Shown: one piece after another, positions 1 through 9,779 of the stretch | Position numbering within the stretch: the first letter of the stretch is position 1 | Layout of the letters: the number at the start of each line of letters is the position of its first letter | Assembly (NCBI GenBank): GCA_963971285.1 | Contig: OZ020244.1 | Location: forward strand, 10,726,001-10,790,000 | DNA: 64,000 bases | Direction of reading: 5' to 3' | Source of the DNA: Astropecten irregularis | Taxonomy: Eukaryota; Echinodermata; Asteroidea; Paxillosida; Astropectinidae | The notes under the pieces: model-generated | What the model saw: the letters and a program-made list of their open reading frames with translations, nothing else | What the model was told of the DNA's origin: nothing | Database searches by the model: none | Program-made: the position numbers and the translations under genes

Positions 1-1
1 T

Positions 2-724
2 TTGTTTTCTTTGTATACATCAGACTGCAGGTCTTCTGAAACGTCATGCCCTTTAATTAAATTTGCTGATGACACTGTGATGATTGGACTGATTAGTAAT
101 GATAATGATCAATTGTATAGAAATCAACTGCAACATTTTGTCAACTACTGTGATTCCAATTACCTTAAATTAAATGTCTCAAAAACAAAGGAAATAGTTA
201 TTGACTATAGGAAGTCACGCAATCAGCCAGAATCCGTCGTCTTGAAAGGCAGTGTGGTAGAACGTGCTTCTTCTTATAAATATCTGGGTGTTGTAATTGA
301 TAATGAGTTGAGTTGGCATGAACAAGTAGATTCAATTGTCAAAAAATTAAATTCTCGAATGTTCTGTCTCAGGAAATTAAATTCGTTCGATGTTAATGGT
401 AAAATCTTGGCAACTTTTTATGACACCGTAGTTGCTAGTGTCTGGAGATATTGTCTAATTTGTTGGGGTGGAAATGTTAGGAAATGTGACAAATGTCGAA
501 TAGATAGAATCATTAAGGAAGCAGGAAGGATTCTCGGGTCGTCGCGACCACTAGTGGACATCGCATATGAAGACCTGGTGATCGACAAGCTTGATATGTT
601 GTGGATGGACATTAATCATTCACTTCATGACAGGCTTGTTGAACAACTGATTCCTAGGTCTGGTCGTATGCGCGTGCCATATGCTGCGACGAACCGACAT
701 CCATCTTCCTTCTTCGTGCAATAA
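2..724 (+). CDS. C-terminal part of a CR1/L2-like LINE reverse transcriptase (5' end outside the window)
   Basis: Open frame from the window edge to a stop at 724, about 240 residues. The RT palm motif appears as FADDT near residue 22, followed by the LNVSKTKE and YLGVVIDNELSW blocks that follow the catalytic site in CR1/L2/Rex-type non-LTR retrotransposons. The C-terminal part carries the cysteine/tryptophan-rich segment (CLICWGGNVRKCDKC) usual at the end of this ORF2. The protein would copy element RNA at a nicked target. The endonuclease and the N-terminal RT motifs lie upstream of the window. The frame is unbroken over the visible part, so this copy is fairly young. A second element of the same family lies on the minus strand at 32.2-33.0 kb and is more decayed. 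Clade assignment is by recognition of motifs only. Confidence 0.85.
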   Translation: MFSLYTSDCRSSETSCPLIKFADDTVMIGLISNDNDQLYRNQLQHFVNYCDSNYLKLNVSKTKEIVIDYRKSRNQPESVVLKGSVVERASSYKYLGVVIDNELSWHEQVDSIVKKLNSRMFCLRKLNSFDVNGKILATFYDTVVASVWRYCLICWGGNVRKCDKCRIDRIIKEAGRILGSSRPLVDIAYEDLVIDKLDMLWMDINHSLHDRLVEQLIPRSGRMRVPYAATNRHPSSFFVQ

Positions 725-997
725 CACATCATAATGAAATATTCAAACGATAATTATTCTGTATTGCAGAAGGGGGGAAAGACACCTTTTACTATTTTAT
801 TGTCGTTCAGTTTTATGGTATTTTTATCGTAATTATAATTATTGTGAATTTGTTTTAGCGGAAGGAGTTTTATCTATCTTTTAAATGTGATTGTATTTGT
901 AACCTGTATGTAACTGTTTTTACTGTTCTGAATCTTCTGCGAGCATTTTAATTACCCTGTAATGGGATATAATAAAGAATCTTATCTTATCTTATCT
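725..997 (+). mobile_element. LINE 3' UTR ending in a (TCTTA)n tail
   Basis: Non-coding 3' UTR after the RT stop. It ends with AATAAAGA and three tandem TCTTA-type units at 979-997. Short tandem tails of this kind, instead of poly(A), are typical of CR1/L2-related LINEs and mark the 3' insertion junction. The next exon begins about 25 bp further on, so this insertion lies hard against a splice acceptor. Confidence 0.75.
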
Positions 998-1023
998 AGT
1001 GTGTTTCTGCTGCTGACTCATAG

Positions 1024-1410
1024 TTGTGTGGGAGGACTACCACTAGGTGTCCTCATCACCACAAGTGAGAGCGAGATGGTGATAGAGGCAGCCCTCAAGC
1101 TATACTGCTCCATCCTTCCTCAGAGCTGCTTTGGAGGAAGAGGGATACAAGGCCCTATGCTCTTCATGACAGATGACAGCGCAGCCGAACAAAATGCCAT
1201 TCGTCGTGTCTTCCCGGCTAGCCAGTCCCTGTTGTGCGTATTTCATGTATTGCAAGCCACATGGAGGTGGCTGTGGAACGGAAAGAACCAAATCCCGAAA
1301 GAGCAGCGTCCCAATCATCTTCAACACTTGAAGCGGCTGATCTATACCGGTACTGTAGAAGAGCTGGATCAGCTTTACCAGCAGAGTCTTGAAGACTCAG
1401 CTCTGTCTGA
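1024..1410 (+). CDS. MULE gene exon: transposase core with second catalytic Asp
   Basis: The acceptor is CATAG just before 1024 and the donor is GA|GTAAGT at 1410/1411. It encodes a LPLGVLITTSESE block, GRGIQGPMLFMTDDS with the catalytic Asp, and LLCVFHVLQATWRWLW with the conserved Cys/His. All are hallmarks of the MULE family found in many invertebrates. The exon ends inside a Glu codon that is completed by the next exon. Confidence 0.75.
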
Positions 1411-4400
1411 GTAAGTTTACTTTTGCCCCGATTTGGCTTTTCCCGAAGACTGGTTGATAAACATATGAAATAATTTTCAAAATTGGAGCTAATGCTCTAA
1501 AGTTGATAGTCCATGCAAAAAATTAAGAACACGTTGAATGTTTTATAAATTGATACTAACCATTTTGTTGAAATTTATCACTTAAACAGGAAATTCAAGA
1601 ACCATCTCAGGGCCTACTATGATAGGAAAGGGAAATGGGCACTCGCTTGTCGCCTTGATTTACAAGTTCGCGGTAACAATACCAACAACTTTTCAGAGGC
1701 GGCAATGCGTGTGCTCAAGGATAAAATCCTTGAGCGCACAAAGTCTTTCAGCATCCCTCAGCTGGCAGACTACATGTCTACATTTCTGCAAGACTACTAC
1801 GAGCAGAGGCTCATTGGTGTAGCTAATGGACGTCTGCAGAATGTAATTACCTCCCGATATATGCCACAGGACAAGTCGATCATGCGCCAAGATATTAAAC
1901 AGGTAATGAATTGAATCAATATATATGTTGTATAAGTTGGAGCCAAAGTAAGATGCAAACAAACTTTTCCCTGCAGACCATCATCAATAAACAGTATTAC
2001 AATACATAATAGAGAAACCAAAGTGGAAAACGAAACAAATGCCATAATTATTAGATCATATAAAAAGATAAAGGTTGAATGACGAGAAGAATTTTGGCAA
2101 TGGAAAAGAAGCAAAGCAAAATCCGAAATAAATTTTGTAATTAAAAAAAATAATGTCTCCAAGTCTCCAAAAAAAGTAAACATTCTTGATGACCATGTTA
2201 CGGGCCGACGTATATATGGTAAGGGAAAGATTTCAATGTCATATATAAAGGCCGATCATAGAGGGACTAAGACACCCTGACCAATCTAAACACAACTTGC
2301 TTCAATGGATTTTCACACTTCCTTCAATGTATTCTGATTTGTACCTGGTGACTGACGAGGTGTCTTACACTTTACTAATTAGTCTTTGTTCTGATTAATT
2401 TACAATTTTTCAATTGCAGCTTTCAACCACCCAGTTTAAGGCTTCTAGTCAGTCATCGAAAGACTTGGAGTATGATGTGGATATGGATGTAGGACACTGC
2501 TCTTGTCCTGCTGGCAAGACAGGGGGCCCCTGCAAACACCAGGCAGCAGTTGTGAACCATTTCCAAGTCTCATCATCTAATTTTGTCCCGATTAATGATC
2601 CACAGACAAGACTTCTGCTCTACAAAATCGCAACCGGTAAATGACATGGAATAATGTATTAAATCTAAAACCAAGCCCGCGGAAACTGGGGGTGCTGAGG
2701 GGGATTCAGCAGGCCCAACCCTTTTAAAAGCACCTCCTTTTTTAACATACATTAGAGACCACTGTGACAAAAGAGTCATCCCTGGACGTCATATCAGTTT
2801 TACACTCAGCAAAACAAACATTATTAGTTTCTTTTAATTGCTCTTGGTCGTCCGTTTCTTAGCAGTGTTCATACTGTATTCTTGTCTACTCATTAAATCA
2901 CTCTTCCCAGACATGGCTTGAAAGTGTCACAAAATGGCTGGGATTGCACCACATAGCTTCTGTGACCCCAGAGCTTTTATAAAGTGCCCTTAATTGAGCC
3001 TCAAACCCCTCATCAAAATGGCTTCGCGATTGCAGGTTGCCTTACAAAATACAGCATCTTCTGACAAAAAATGTCAAAAACATTTTGGATAGTGGCATGC
3101 AGGGGCATTTGCTTTTGGGATGTCAATTCATCCTTTTATTGGTCCTACTTTCATTTAATGGCTCTTTTCCAATGATTCTCCCCAAAAGGAAATTGTAGTG
3201 TTCCATCGGGATTCTTTGATGGGTTATTGGTCCAGCCCACAGTGTCAGGAGATGACATTCCCATGGATGCTGACTTACAAGCAGAACCAGTAATAGATGA
3301 GGTGGAGCCAATTCCCGCAGCCCAAAATGATCTAAATCCTGCTGTTGCTAGTCTGCGTGCACAGGCATGTGCTCAAAACCACTTTGATCTACGAGGCTCG
3401 ATAAGATCATCACAAGCATCTGCTGGCATAAATGGTCTTTACCTTTGTTCCAAAAATAGTTCCAACATCGTTTTGCTGGCTTTAGCAGCATGTTTGCCAG
3501 ACCATTTTGCTCTAACAACATGATATATGCTGTAAATCCTTGTTGCTTGTTGAACTTGCATGATTTTAAAGATGTTGTTTTTCAGTTTAATGCATGGACT
3601 TTTTACTTAACACAAGCACAGGTCGCAGACTTGCCCTTTCAACTTTTGGCCTAGTAGTATTAACCAACATGTTATCGAAAATAATCCAAGTATACTTTAC
3701 ATCCAATGAGTTCGGTGTTGTTTTTATATTAAACGATTTCGTTATATGAAACCTTCGTCGTGGTTCCTGTCCTATAATTTGCCGTCAAAAATGGGGATTG
3801 TAGTGTTCCATCAGGATTCTTTGATGGATTAATGGCCTAGCCCATACATTACAGTGTCAGGAGATGACATTCCGATGGATGCAATAATTGCTCACTAACA
3901 GCATGCATCAGAGAAACAGTAACGAATGAGATAGAACCATATCCCACAGGTCAAAATGATCCCGGCCAATATCAATCCAGCTGTTCCAAGTCTGTGTTTC
4001 ATAATCTTTTTGCTGTATTTATTAGCATGTTTGCCAGACCGGTTTGCATGCTCTAACAATATGACGTCCACAAACTGTATTATACAGTTTGTCCTTGTTG
4101 CTAATTGTGCATTTTAAGCAGTTTCTTTGAAATCTATCAAAATGAGAAAAATATATATGATTGCCCAATCGAGATGATAACAATCGTGCCTCAATGCACC
4201 ATTTGGGAGTAAAATCTTAATAGTGTAACGAGCACTGTCGTTGGCGGCGGGCTTTTAGAGATAAGTCTGTGGCAAGGTTGGTTGGCACACCTCTGAGCCC
4301 GCCCCTTCCGGACTGGCCTGGGAATCCAGGGGTCAACACAGTGTTTCGGGGAAGCGTTCCCACGGTTTATTAATTTCAGGGCAGTTGAAATTGTGAGAGG

Positions 4401-7400
4401 ACACGGAGAGGACCAATAAGTAACGCTCTAACCAGAATTACTCCAGTACGGAATTATAATGTAAGTACAATGATTTTGAATCAGAAAGAGAATCATCGAA
4501 TCAGAAGTAGAACTGTGTCCGAGTGATATTTATTTCTTGTATTTGTTTATGTGTCGTTCGTCTGTCCTTCCTACTTAGGCAGTTGTTTTATGATAACTCT
4601 TGCCCAAACCAGATTGAAGACCTTGGCCGCTATACGAGCGCGTTACATTGGTGGCATGCGCTGGGATTGTTTTGGCTGAAGTTGTACATTAACTTAATAA
4701 TTGTTGTTCTTCACAAGTTAGATGTGGAATAAAGTAGGGAAGACAGGAGACAAGTCCACGTAGGTAGCTTTGGTCCAGCAATACGGCAGCGGTTTGTAAC
4801 TTTGTACCGAGCCGTGCGGGTTTTCACTGGAGCTTCGGGCCAGCGATACGTAGTGGTTTGTACCGAGCTAGCCGTACGGGTGTTTCACGGGAGCAATTTG
4901 GCCAGCGATACGGCAGTGGTTTTTACCGAGCCGTGCGGGTTTTCACTGGAGCTTCGGGCCAGCAATACGGTAGTGGTTTGTACCGAGCCGTACGGGTGTT
5001 TCACGGGAGCAATTTGGCCAGCGATACGGCAGTGGTTTGTACCGAGCCGTGCGGGTTTTCACTGGAGCTTCGGGCCAGCAATACGGTAGTGGTTTCTACC
5101 GAGCCGTTGGTTGTGTGACAGCTTCGCGGACAATTGCTCCGGGAGCTCTGCTCCGGACTAGTGGGACAACTGTTCCGGGATATCTGCTCCGGACGACTGG
5201 GACAACTGCTCCGGACTTGTGGGACAACTGCTCCGGGAGATCTGCTCCGGACTAGTGGACAACTGCTCCGGGAGATCTGCTACGAACTAGTGGGACAACT
5301 GCTCCGGGAGATCTGCTCCGGACTAGTGGGACAACTGCTCCGAGAGATCTGCTCCGGGAGATTGGGACAACTGCTCCGGACTAGTGGAACAACTGCTCCG
5401 GGAGAGCTCCGGACGGCTGTGATTACTGCTGAAATTGGGCTGCTATATGACCGGTGCCGCTCCGGAGAAGAGCCACAGAAGCATTGGAAAATGAACAGTG
5501 GCGAGCCTTGTATGACCATCTCGAAAGGGAATACCACAGGGTTACAGAGGAAATAGATAAATTATCTCAGATACTTGGGAAGGCTGCTGAAAGCAGGAGT
5601 CGACCAGATGTAACAGCCCAGGGAACTGGACCAATGTTGGTCAATTTGCCTGCGCCTGCATATGTGGAAAGCTACAGTGACTCACGGCATGGGGAGACAA
5701 GACATGAGGTTGCCAAAACAAAGACTCGCGTCCAGGGAATCTGTACTCAGGAAAGGTACAACTTAATGGACTCGGGGGTAGTTCTTTCGGGATTACAATC
5801 TCGGCAAGAAAGGACTCGTGAAGTAGAGTGGTCCAACGAGATCCCCAATCTTGAATTGACTGCCCCGAGGACACAGCATCAGGAGCAGCATCGTGTGCGC
5901 CTAGGTGGACTTGGGTCAGACTATCGTGGTCCTCCAAACCAAAGTTTAATTCCCCCAAATAGCGCAGACCAGCTGGTAGGTCACTCAATGGCTCGCAGAA
6001 GTAGCGCAAACCATTTGGCAGCTGCAAACAGCCAGGGGATTGAGCAGAGTAGAGTCGAGGCTTTAGGATGGACTTTTCCAAGTTCCCGACCTGTAAATAG
6101 GTATGACGATGACGTGGAAACTGGAGGTCAGCAGACTGGCACAACAATGCAGTCGCTGATAGAAGAACGCAGAGTACTGGGTAGCCCCCAAACAGTGGTA
6201 AACAAACTACAGACACCGGAAAAAGTCCAACCTATGGCCGTGTACCAGAACGGTCTTGCATCTCAGACGGGAAGAGATTCTCAACAAGATAGTGAAGTTA
6301 CGAACTCAGCAGCAACTTCGGGGGAAACTCAAACAACAGTGTTGGGGAAGGAAAGCCAGCCTGTTGGTCTCCCGTTGGGGATCGATAAGCACCGGCCATT
6401 GATAAATCCAGACAGGTACAACGGAAAGGGGCCATGGGAGCCTTACTTAAAGCACTTCGAACTGTGTGCAGGAATCAACGGTTGGAGTGATGAAGTTAAA
6501 TGTCAGTACCTGGCGGTCCTGCTTACTGGGTCGGCACAGCAAGTTTTTAGGAGCCTTCGAAGTGAATCAAGGGACTACACACTGCTCGTGAGAGCATTGC
6601 AGGCTAGATTTGACCCGACGGTGCGGAAAGAGCTTCATCGGGCCCAACTAAAAAATCGCCGGCAGAAACCATCAGAGAGCTTGATTGACCTGGCGGATGA
6701 GACAAGACAACTCGTTGAGAAAGTCTACAGCGACTTACCTGTCGAGAGTAGAGAGAAAATGGGCAGGGGTCATTTTCTGGATGCTCTGAGTGATGGGGAA
6801 GTACCGACTAGGGTAATACAGATGCGGACCCAAACCCTGGACGAGGCTGTTGCTGCAGCCGTGGAGTTAGAGGCCTTGTATAGAGCGGATAAAGAGCGTC
6901 ATTCGTCCGAGGTAAAGAAGGTCAGGAGTGCTACGGCTAGCACACCACTGACAGATGAAAGCAATGCCATGGAATGTCCTGGAATAGAAGGACAGTTTTC
7001 GCATATCCTGGAAAAGACTGTAAGACTTGAAAAGCTAGGGACTGACAGGAAGGACTTTCAGGAGGATGACACTCAGTGTTTCGACTGTAAAGGTTGGAGA
7101 CACATCAAGCCCAACTGTCCGGATCCTGCAAATGACGGAGCTGGGGCCAATGTTGACGGGAGTGAACCATCGGCTGTGGCTCAGACCCCCAAGTCAAGTC
7201 AGGGAAACTGCTAGACGCTGCTCCTGTGGCCCAGGGAACAGCGGGAGATGGGTGCCTATATTAGAAGCGACAGGAAATGTTGCTGTTGTTGTTCTTGTTG
7301 TTGGGGAACGGTTACATTTGGCTGCAGTCATTAATGGTGTACATGTTAATGTACTGGTTGACACCGGGGCTACTGTGTCTTTGCTGTCAGAGGAAAAGAC

Positions 7401-9779
7401 CGTTAGTGGTTACGGGAGGACCAAGAGTCGGTTAATCGGACTGACACAAAGGTTCTGCTGGTAGACAAAGCTTTGAGAGTAGCATGGGTGGTTGTTGATG
7501 AGTTGCAGCTTGGTAGCGAGAAAGGTCGACATATCGTGGCTTCTATTGAAAATGATGTCTTACTTGGACTCGATTTTCTTCGGAATGAGAAATGTGTGAT
7601 CGGTGTCGCACAAGTGTCTTTAGTGGGGGAGGGATTGTACTGCCTCTTGGAGAAGGTAGAGCGACAACCGAGTCGTTGTGTGACGGTTTCAAGAACTGCC
7701 GTCGTTCCTCCAAAGACAGGGATTCTTGTTCAGGGAAGCGTAGAAGGTGGTGATGTGAAGGTTGAGTGGGGATTGATAGAACCCACATTATCTCTGGCAA
7801 AGATAATCACATCATGGTTGCACCTTCGGTGATCAGAATTGGTTCCAATATAGTCCCCTGGCGTCTTATGAACCCGAGAGATGAACACGTCACGTTTCAT
7901 CAGGGAACAACAACGGCAATGTTTAAAGCGGTTGTTTCAATAGGCCCCGAGCTCCAAACATCTGATCCCCCTGCAGAAGTAGAGATTGAAGCAGTTAGAG
8001 TGTCTTACAGAGGACACAAAGGAGATACCGACTGGAAATGCGGTCCCTATTAAGTAGAGACCCAGGCGCCTACCGCTTCACTATAGGGAAGTTGCGGAGA
8101 CTGAGATCAAATCAATGATAACTCCTTCCAAGATCTTCAAGGAATTCGAGGCGGCAACGCAGACGAAAGGAAGAGTGAAGGCGCGTCTCGTCAGGGAACG
8201 GTTCTTCCCCGACGGTACTAACGGAGTCGTCATCCCGGCCCGTCGCGTTAGATTTGTTTTGTTAGAGATACTTAAGTTGTATAAGTTTTCTTATGGCTTT
8301 TGGAAAAGTGATATAAAGGTTGTTTACTTTATTTAGAGTTTTCAGAGCAAAGTAATAGTTAACGTTGTTGATGTGTTTAAAGATTCTTTTATTTATTGTT
8401 GGTGACAAGTTCGTGTGATGTGATTTTTGCTAGGCTGTTTATTTAAGATGATGATGACATCTCGTTTTGTTTTATGAAGAATGGAAGGCTTATTTTCATG
8501 ACTAAAACGTTTGAAAGAAAGTTTAATCTTTGTAAAATTTTGAAAAAAATTGTTGTTGTTTTTTTGGAAATTGGAGATGTGAGGACACATCTTTTTTAAA
8601 AAGAGGGGAAGTGTAACGAGCACTGTCGTTGGCGGCGGGCTTTTAGAGATAAGTCTGTGGCAAGGTTGGTTGGCACACCTCTGAGCCCGCCCCTTCCGGA
8701 CTGGCCTGGGAATCCAGGGGTCAACACAGTGTTTCGGGGAAGCGTTCCCACGGTTTATTAATTTCAGGGCAGTTGAAATTGTGAGAGGACACGGAGAGGA
8801 CCAATAAGTAACGCTCTAAACAGAATTACTCCAGTACGGAATTATAATGTAAGTACAATGATTTTGAATCAGAAAGAGTATCATCGAATCAGAAGTAGAA
8901 CTGTGTCCGAGTGATATTTATTTCTTGTATTTGTTTATGTGTCGTTCGTCTGTCCTTCCTACTTAGGCAGTTGTTTTATGATAACTCTTGCCCAAACCAG
9001 ATTGAAGACCTTGGCCGCTATACGAGCGCGTTACAATAGTATATCTGGTATACATAGACCTCTTTCATTGCATATCAAAACACCAAATTCGAATTTCGCA
9101 AACTGAAAGAAATCATGCCATCATCTATATGGCTATGCCACATGATTTGTAGCAAACTTTTGCTTAGCAATACCTATCTCTGGAATGGACTGGTTCCTTT
9201 CTGCCAAGACAAAAGCTTGCCCCGAATCATGTGATGGCAACAGCGACCCACAAATTCTAATATTAATGTTTCTCATTTTTTTTTTCAGATGATCGAATTT
9301 CCCAGTTCAGGAAAATGTGTCAGGAGATGGAATCGACATTTGAGAAATCCCCAGATATATTTAACCCTGCAATTGCAGCAATGGTAGAAGGCTACAGCAG
9401 AATTAAGACCGACACCAGTCTTGCGTCTGCCATGCATTCCTTCGGTAAATATACTGGGGCAGCAAGGGCACTTCGAAAAGGGGGCAAACAGGCAGAACGT
9501 GTGAGACGTCTTCGTTTGAGTGGGAGCAAACACATTGGTGTCCAACCAACTGCCACTGCCAGACGAAGAAGCCACATGGGAAGAAGAGGGGCAAGGCTTC
9601 ATGCTGGGCGACCATCAAAATCATCCCACGTACCCGAGCATGGCTATTCCCAGACCCAAGTACTACTGTCTTCTGCTGTGCTTTCTCTTCCACGTAGACG
9701 AAGAGTACCAGCACCTCACAATTTGAGCCTTGCTGTCTCTAACAACCAAGCCCTAGGTAAAACGCATAGTTCCAAATAG
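1024..9779 (+). CDS. Multi-exon MULE-type transposase gene with SWIM zinc finger (N-terminus missing)
   Basis: Gene model from four clear exons and one probable exon: 1024-1410, 1590-1902, 2420-2636, about 3189-3370, and 9289-9779. The frame stays open through every junction. The product has a MULE transposase core (second catalytic Asp in MTDDS, CVFH with the usual Cys/His, Glu in NNFSEAAMR), then a SWIM finger CSC...CKH, then a basic tail containing IGVQPTATARRR. MULE transposases cut and paste DNA with an RNase-H-fold DDE triad. The first Asp should lie upstream, where the LINE has inserted. The last intron is about 6 kb and carries a young LTR retrotransposon. Continuity of frame over several introns suggests a recently active element or a domesticated gene; the sequence cannot decide. 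No promoter or first exon is visible. Confidence 0.7.
1590..1902 (+). CDS. MULE gene exon: end of transposase core with catalytic Glu
   Basis: The acceptor AAACAG ends at 1589 and the donor CAG|GTAATG is at 1902/1903. It joins in phase to the previous exon (SE|KFKNHL). It encodes WALACRLDLQVRGNNTNNFSEAAMRVLKDKIL, in which the Glu after NNFS is the expected third DDE residue. The intron between this exon and the previous one is only 179 bp. Confidence 0.75.
2420..2636 (+). CDS. MULE gene exon: SWIM zinc finger
   Basis: The acceptor TTGCAG ends at 2419 and the donor ACCG|GTAAAT is at 2636/2637. The exon holds a SWIM finger, VGHCSCPAGKTGGPCKHQAAV (Cys-x-Cys, eight residues, Cys-x-His). This domain commonly follows MULE and FAR1-type transposase cores and is thought to bind DNA or protein. 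It ends in phase 1. Confidence 0.75.
3189..3370 (+). CDS. Probable further MULE gene exon (acidic linker)
   Basis: After an AAAAG acceptor ending at 3188, the phase-1 frame reads into SVPSGFFDGLL and then an acidic Asp/Glu/Pro stretch up to about 3370. Joining from the SWIM exon keeps the frame open, and it then needs a phase-1 donor (candidates near 3355 and 3365) to reach the exon at 9289. The content is low-complexity acidic with no catalytic motif. It may be skipped, because the SWIM exon can also join 9289 directly in phase. Confidence 0.45.
3798..3975 (+). repeat. Degenerate duplicate of the 3.19-3.37 kb exon segment
   Basis: TGTTCCATCAGGATTCTTTG and the following GTGTCAGGAGATGACATTCC repeat what is found from about 3197 onward, about 0.6 kb downstream. 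This copy carries stops and indels and is not coding. Shared text continues through CAAAATGAT to TCTGTG. It looks like an old direct duplication of exon plus flank. Confidence 0.6.
4224..4647 (+). repeat. 5' LTR
   Basis: 424 bp with TGTAACG/CGTTACA inverted ends. Nearly identical to 8612-9035. Should contain the element promoter and polyadenylation signals; no clear TATA box was identified by eye. Confidence 0.9.
4649..4666 (+). promoter_or_regulatory. Putative primer binding site of the LTR element
   Basis: TGGTGGCATGCGCTGGGA starts one base after the 5' LTR. The leading TGG complements a tRNA CCA end, and TGGTGGCA resembles sites that pair with tRNA-Leu-type 3' ends. Which tRNA is used is uncertain. 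Confidence 0.6.
4773..5107 (+). repeat. Tandem repeat in the element leader (about 57-61-bp units in an alternating pair)
   Basis: Units containing ACCGAGCCGTGCGGGTTTTC alternate with units containing CCGTACGGGTGTTTCACGGG, giving a higher-order dimer of about 118 bp, with about five to six units in all. It lies between the PBS and gag. It may be packaging or leader sequence; no coding role is evident. Confidence 0.8.
5127..5415 (+). repeat. Second tandem repeat in the element leader (about 36-bp units)
   Basis: Reiterated GGGACAACTGCTCCGG and AGATCTGCTCCGGACTAGT blocks, about eight irregular copies, running up to the start of gag. It is rich in short inverted GCTCCGG/CCGGAGC words and could fold strongly in RNA. 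Confidence 0.8.
5454..7214 (+). CDS. Gag polyprotein with zinc knuckle
   Basis: About 586 residues. Order: a short charged coiled-coil-like N-terminus (residues about 5-50), a long polar linker, a retrotransposon gag/capsid region (about 315-480, with RYNGKGPWEPYLKHFE and RALQARFDP), then a CX2CX4HX4C zinc knuckle beginning at residue 542 (CFDCKGWRHIKPNC). Gag forms the particle and binds element RNA through the knuckle. The start is odd: the frame opens at a GTG, the first in-frame ATG is at 5634, and an ATG at 5446 is out of frame, so a one-base indel near 5450-5470 is possible. It overlaps the protease frame at its 3' end, so protease would be reached by frameshift. Family recognition is from composition and the knuckle. 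Confidence 0.85.
   Translation: MPLRRRATEALENEQWRALYDHLEREYHRVTEEIDKLSQILGKAAESRSRPDVTAQGTGPMLVNLPAPAYVESYSDSRHGETRHEVAKTKTRVQGICTQERYNLMDSGVVLSGLQSRQERTREVEWSNEIPNLELTAPRTQHQEQHRVRLGGLGSDYRGPPNQSLIPPNSADQLVGHSMARRSSANHLAAANSQGIEQSRVEALGWTFPSSRPVNRYDDDVETGGQQTGTTMQSLIEERRVLGSPQTVVNKLQTPEKVQPMAVYQNGLASQTGRDSQQDSEVTNSAATSGETQTTVLGKESQPVGLPLGIDKHRPLINPDRYNGKGPWEPYLKHFELCAGINGWSDEVKCQYLAVLLTGSAQQVFRSLRSESRDYTLLVRALQARFDPTVRKELHRAQLKNRRQKPSESLIDLADETRQLVEKVYSDLPVESREKMGRGHFLDALSDGEVPTRVIQMRTQTLDEAVAAAVELEALYRADKERHSSEVKKVRSATASTPLTDESNAMECPGIEGQFSHILEKTVRLEKLGTDRKDFQEDDTQCFDCKGWRHIKPNCPDPANDGAGANVDGSEPSAVAQTPKSSQGNC
7066..7832 (+). pseudogene. Retroviral-type aspartic protease, frameshifted
   Basis: The active site VLVDTGATVSLLSEE lies in one frame near 7353-7395. 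The downstream hallmark NDVLLGLDFLRNEKC lies in a different frame from 7473. The two halves of one protease domain are therefore split by a frame change between about 7400 and 7475. The enzyme would cleave Gag into its mature parts. The frame of the first half overlaps the end of gag by about 150 bases, the usual arrangement for frameshift expression. Confidence 0.75.
7833..8597 (+). other. Residual linker and 3' untranslated region; pol missing
   Basis: An open segment to 8053 (IVPWRLMNPRDEHVTFHQGTT) matches the kind of protease-to-RT linker seen in Ty3/gypsy polyproteins. Another short frame runs 8115-8336. No YxDD, RNase H or integrase motif is found. The RT, RNase H and integrase genes are therefore deleted, probably near 8050-8110. 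Confidence 0.6.
8598..8611 (+). promoter_or_regulatory. Polypurine tract of the LTR element
   Basis: AAAAAGAGGGGAAG abuts the 3' LTR. This is the expected position and composition for the plus-strand primer of reverse transcription. Confidence 0.75.
8612..9035 (+). repeat. 3' LTR
   Basis: Second 424-bp LTR copy, followed directly by the ATAG duplication. Two substitutions relative to the 5' LTR indicate a recent insertion, since both LTRs are identical at the time of integration. Confidence 0.9.
9289..9779 (+). CDS. MULE gene last exon: basic C-terminus
   Basis: The acceptor is a long pyrimidine run plus CAG ending at 9288. In phase with the preceding exon end (G|AT). It encodes DDRISQFRKMCQEMES, then SLASAMHSFGKY, KHIGVQPTATARRR and GRPSKSSHVPEHGY, a C-terminal signature I recognise from multi-exon MULE/SWIM proteins of marine invertebrates. 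A stop follows at 9777-9779. The tail is strongly basic. Confidence 0.7.

Larger units (their letters stand above)
4224..9035 (+). mobile_element. Young LTR retrotransposon carrying gag and protease only (Ty3/gypsy-like), ATAG target duplication
   Basis: Two direct 424-bp LTRs (4224-4647 and 8612-9035) begin TGTAACG and end CGTTACA. I could find only two differences between them, near 4433/8820 and 4489/8878. ATAG directly precedes the first LTR and follows the second, a 4-bp target-site duplication. A PBS-like site follows the 5' LTR and a purine tract precedes the 3' LTR. The interior is only about 3.96 kb. It holds long tandem-repeat leader sequences, a gag ORF with a zinc knuckle and a broken aspartic protease, but no reverse transcriptase, RNase H or integrase. 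It lies in the last large intron of the MULE gene, in the same orientation. It probably moved using enzymes from an autonomous relative. Confidence 0.9.

Noticed and set aside
5134..5556. A leucine/cysteine-rich protein upstream of gag
   Set aside because: Translation of the 36-bp leader array; no start context or family.
5641..6216. A 191-codon minus-strand gene
   Set aside because: Antisense shadow of gag with no motif.
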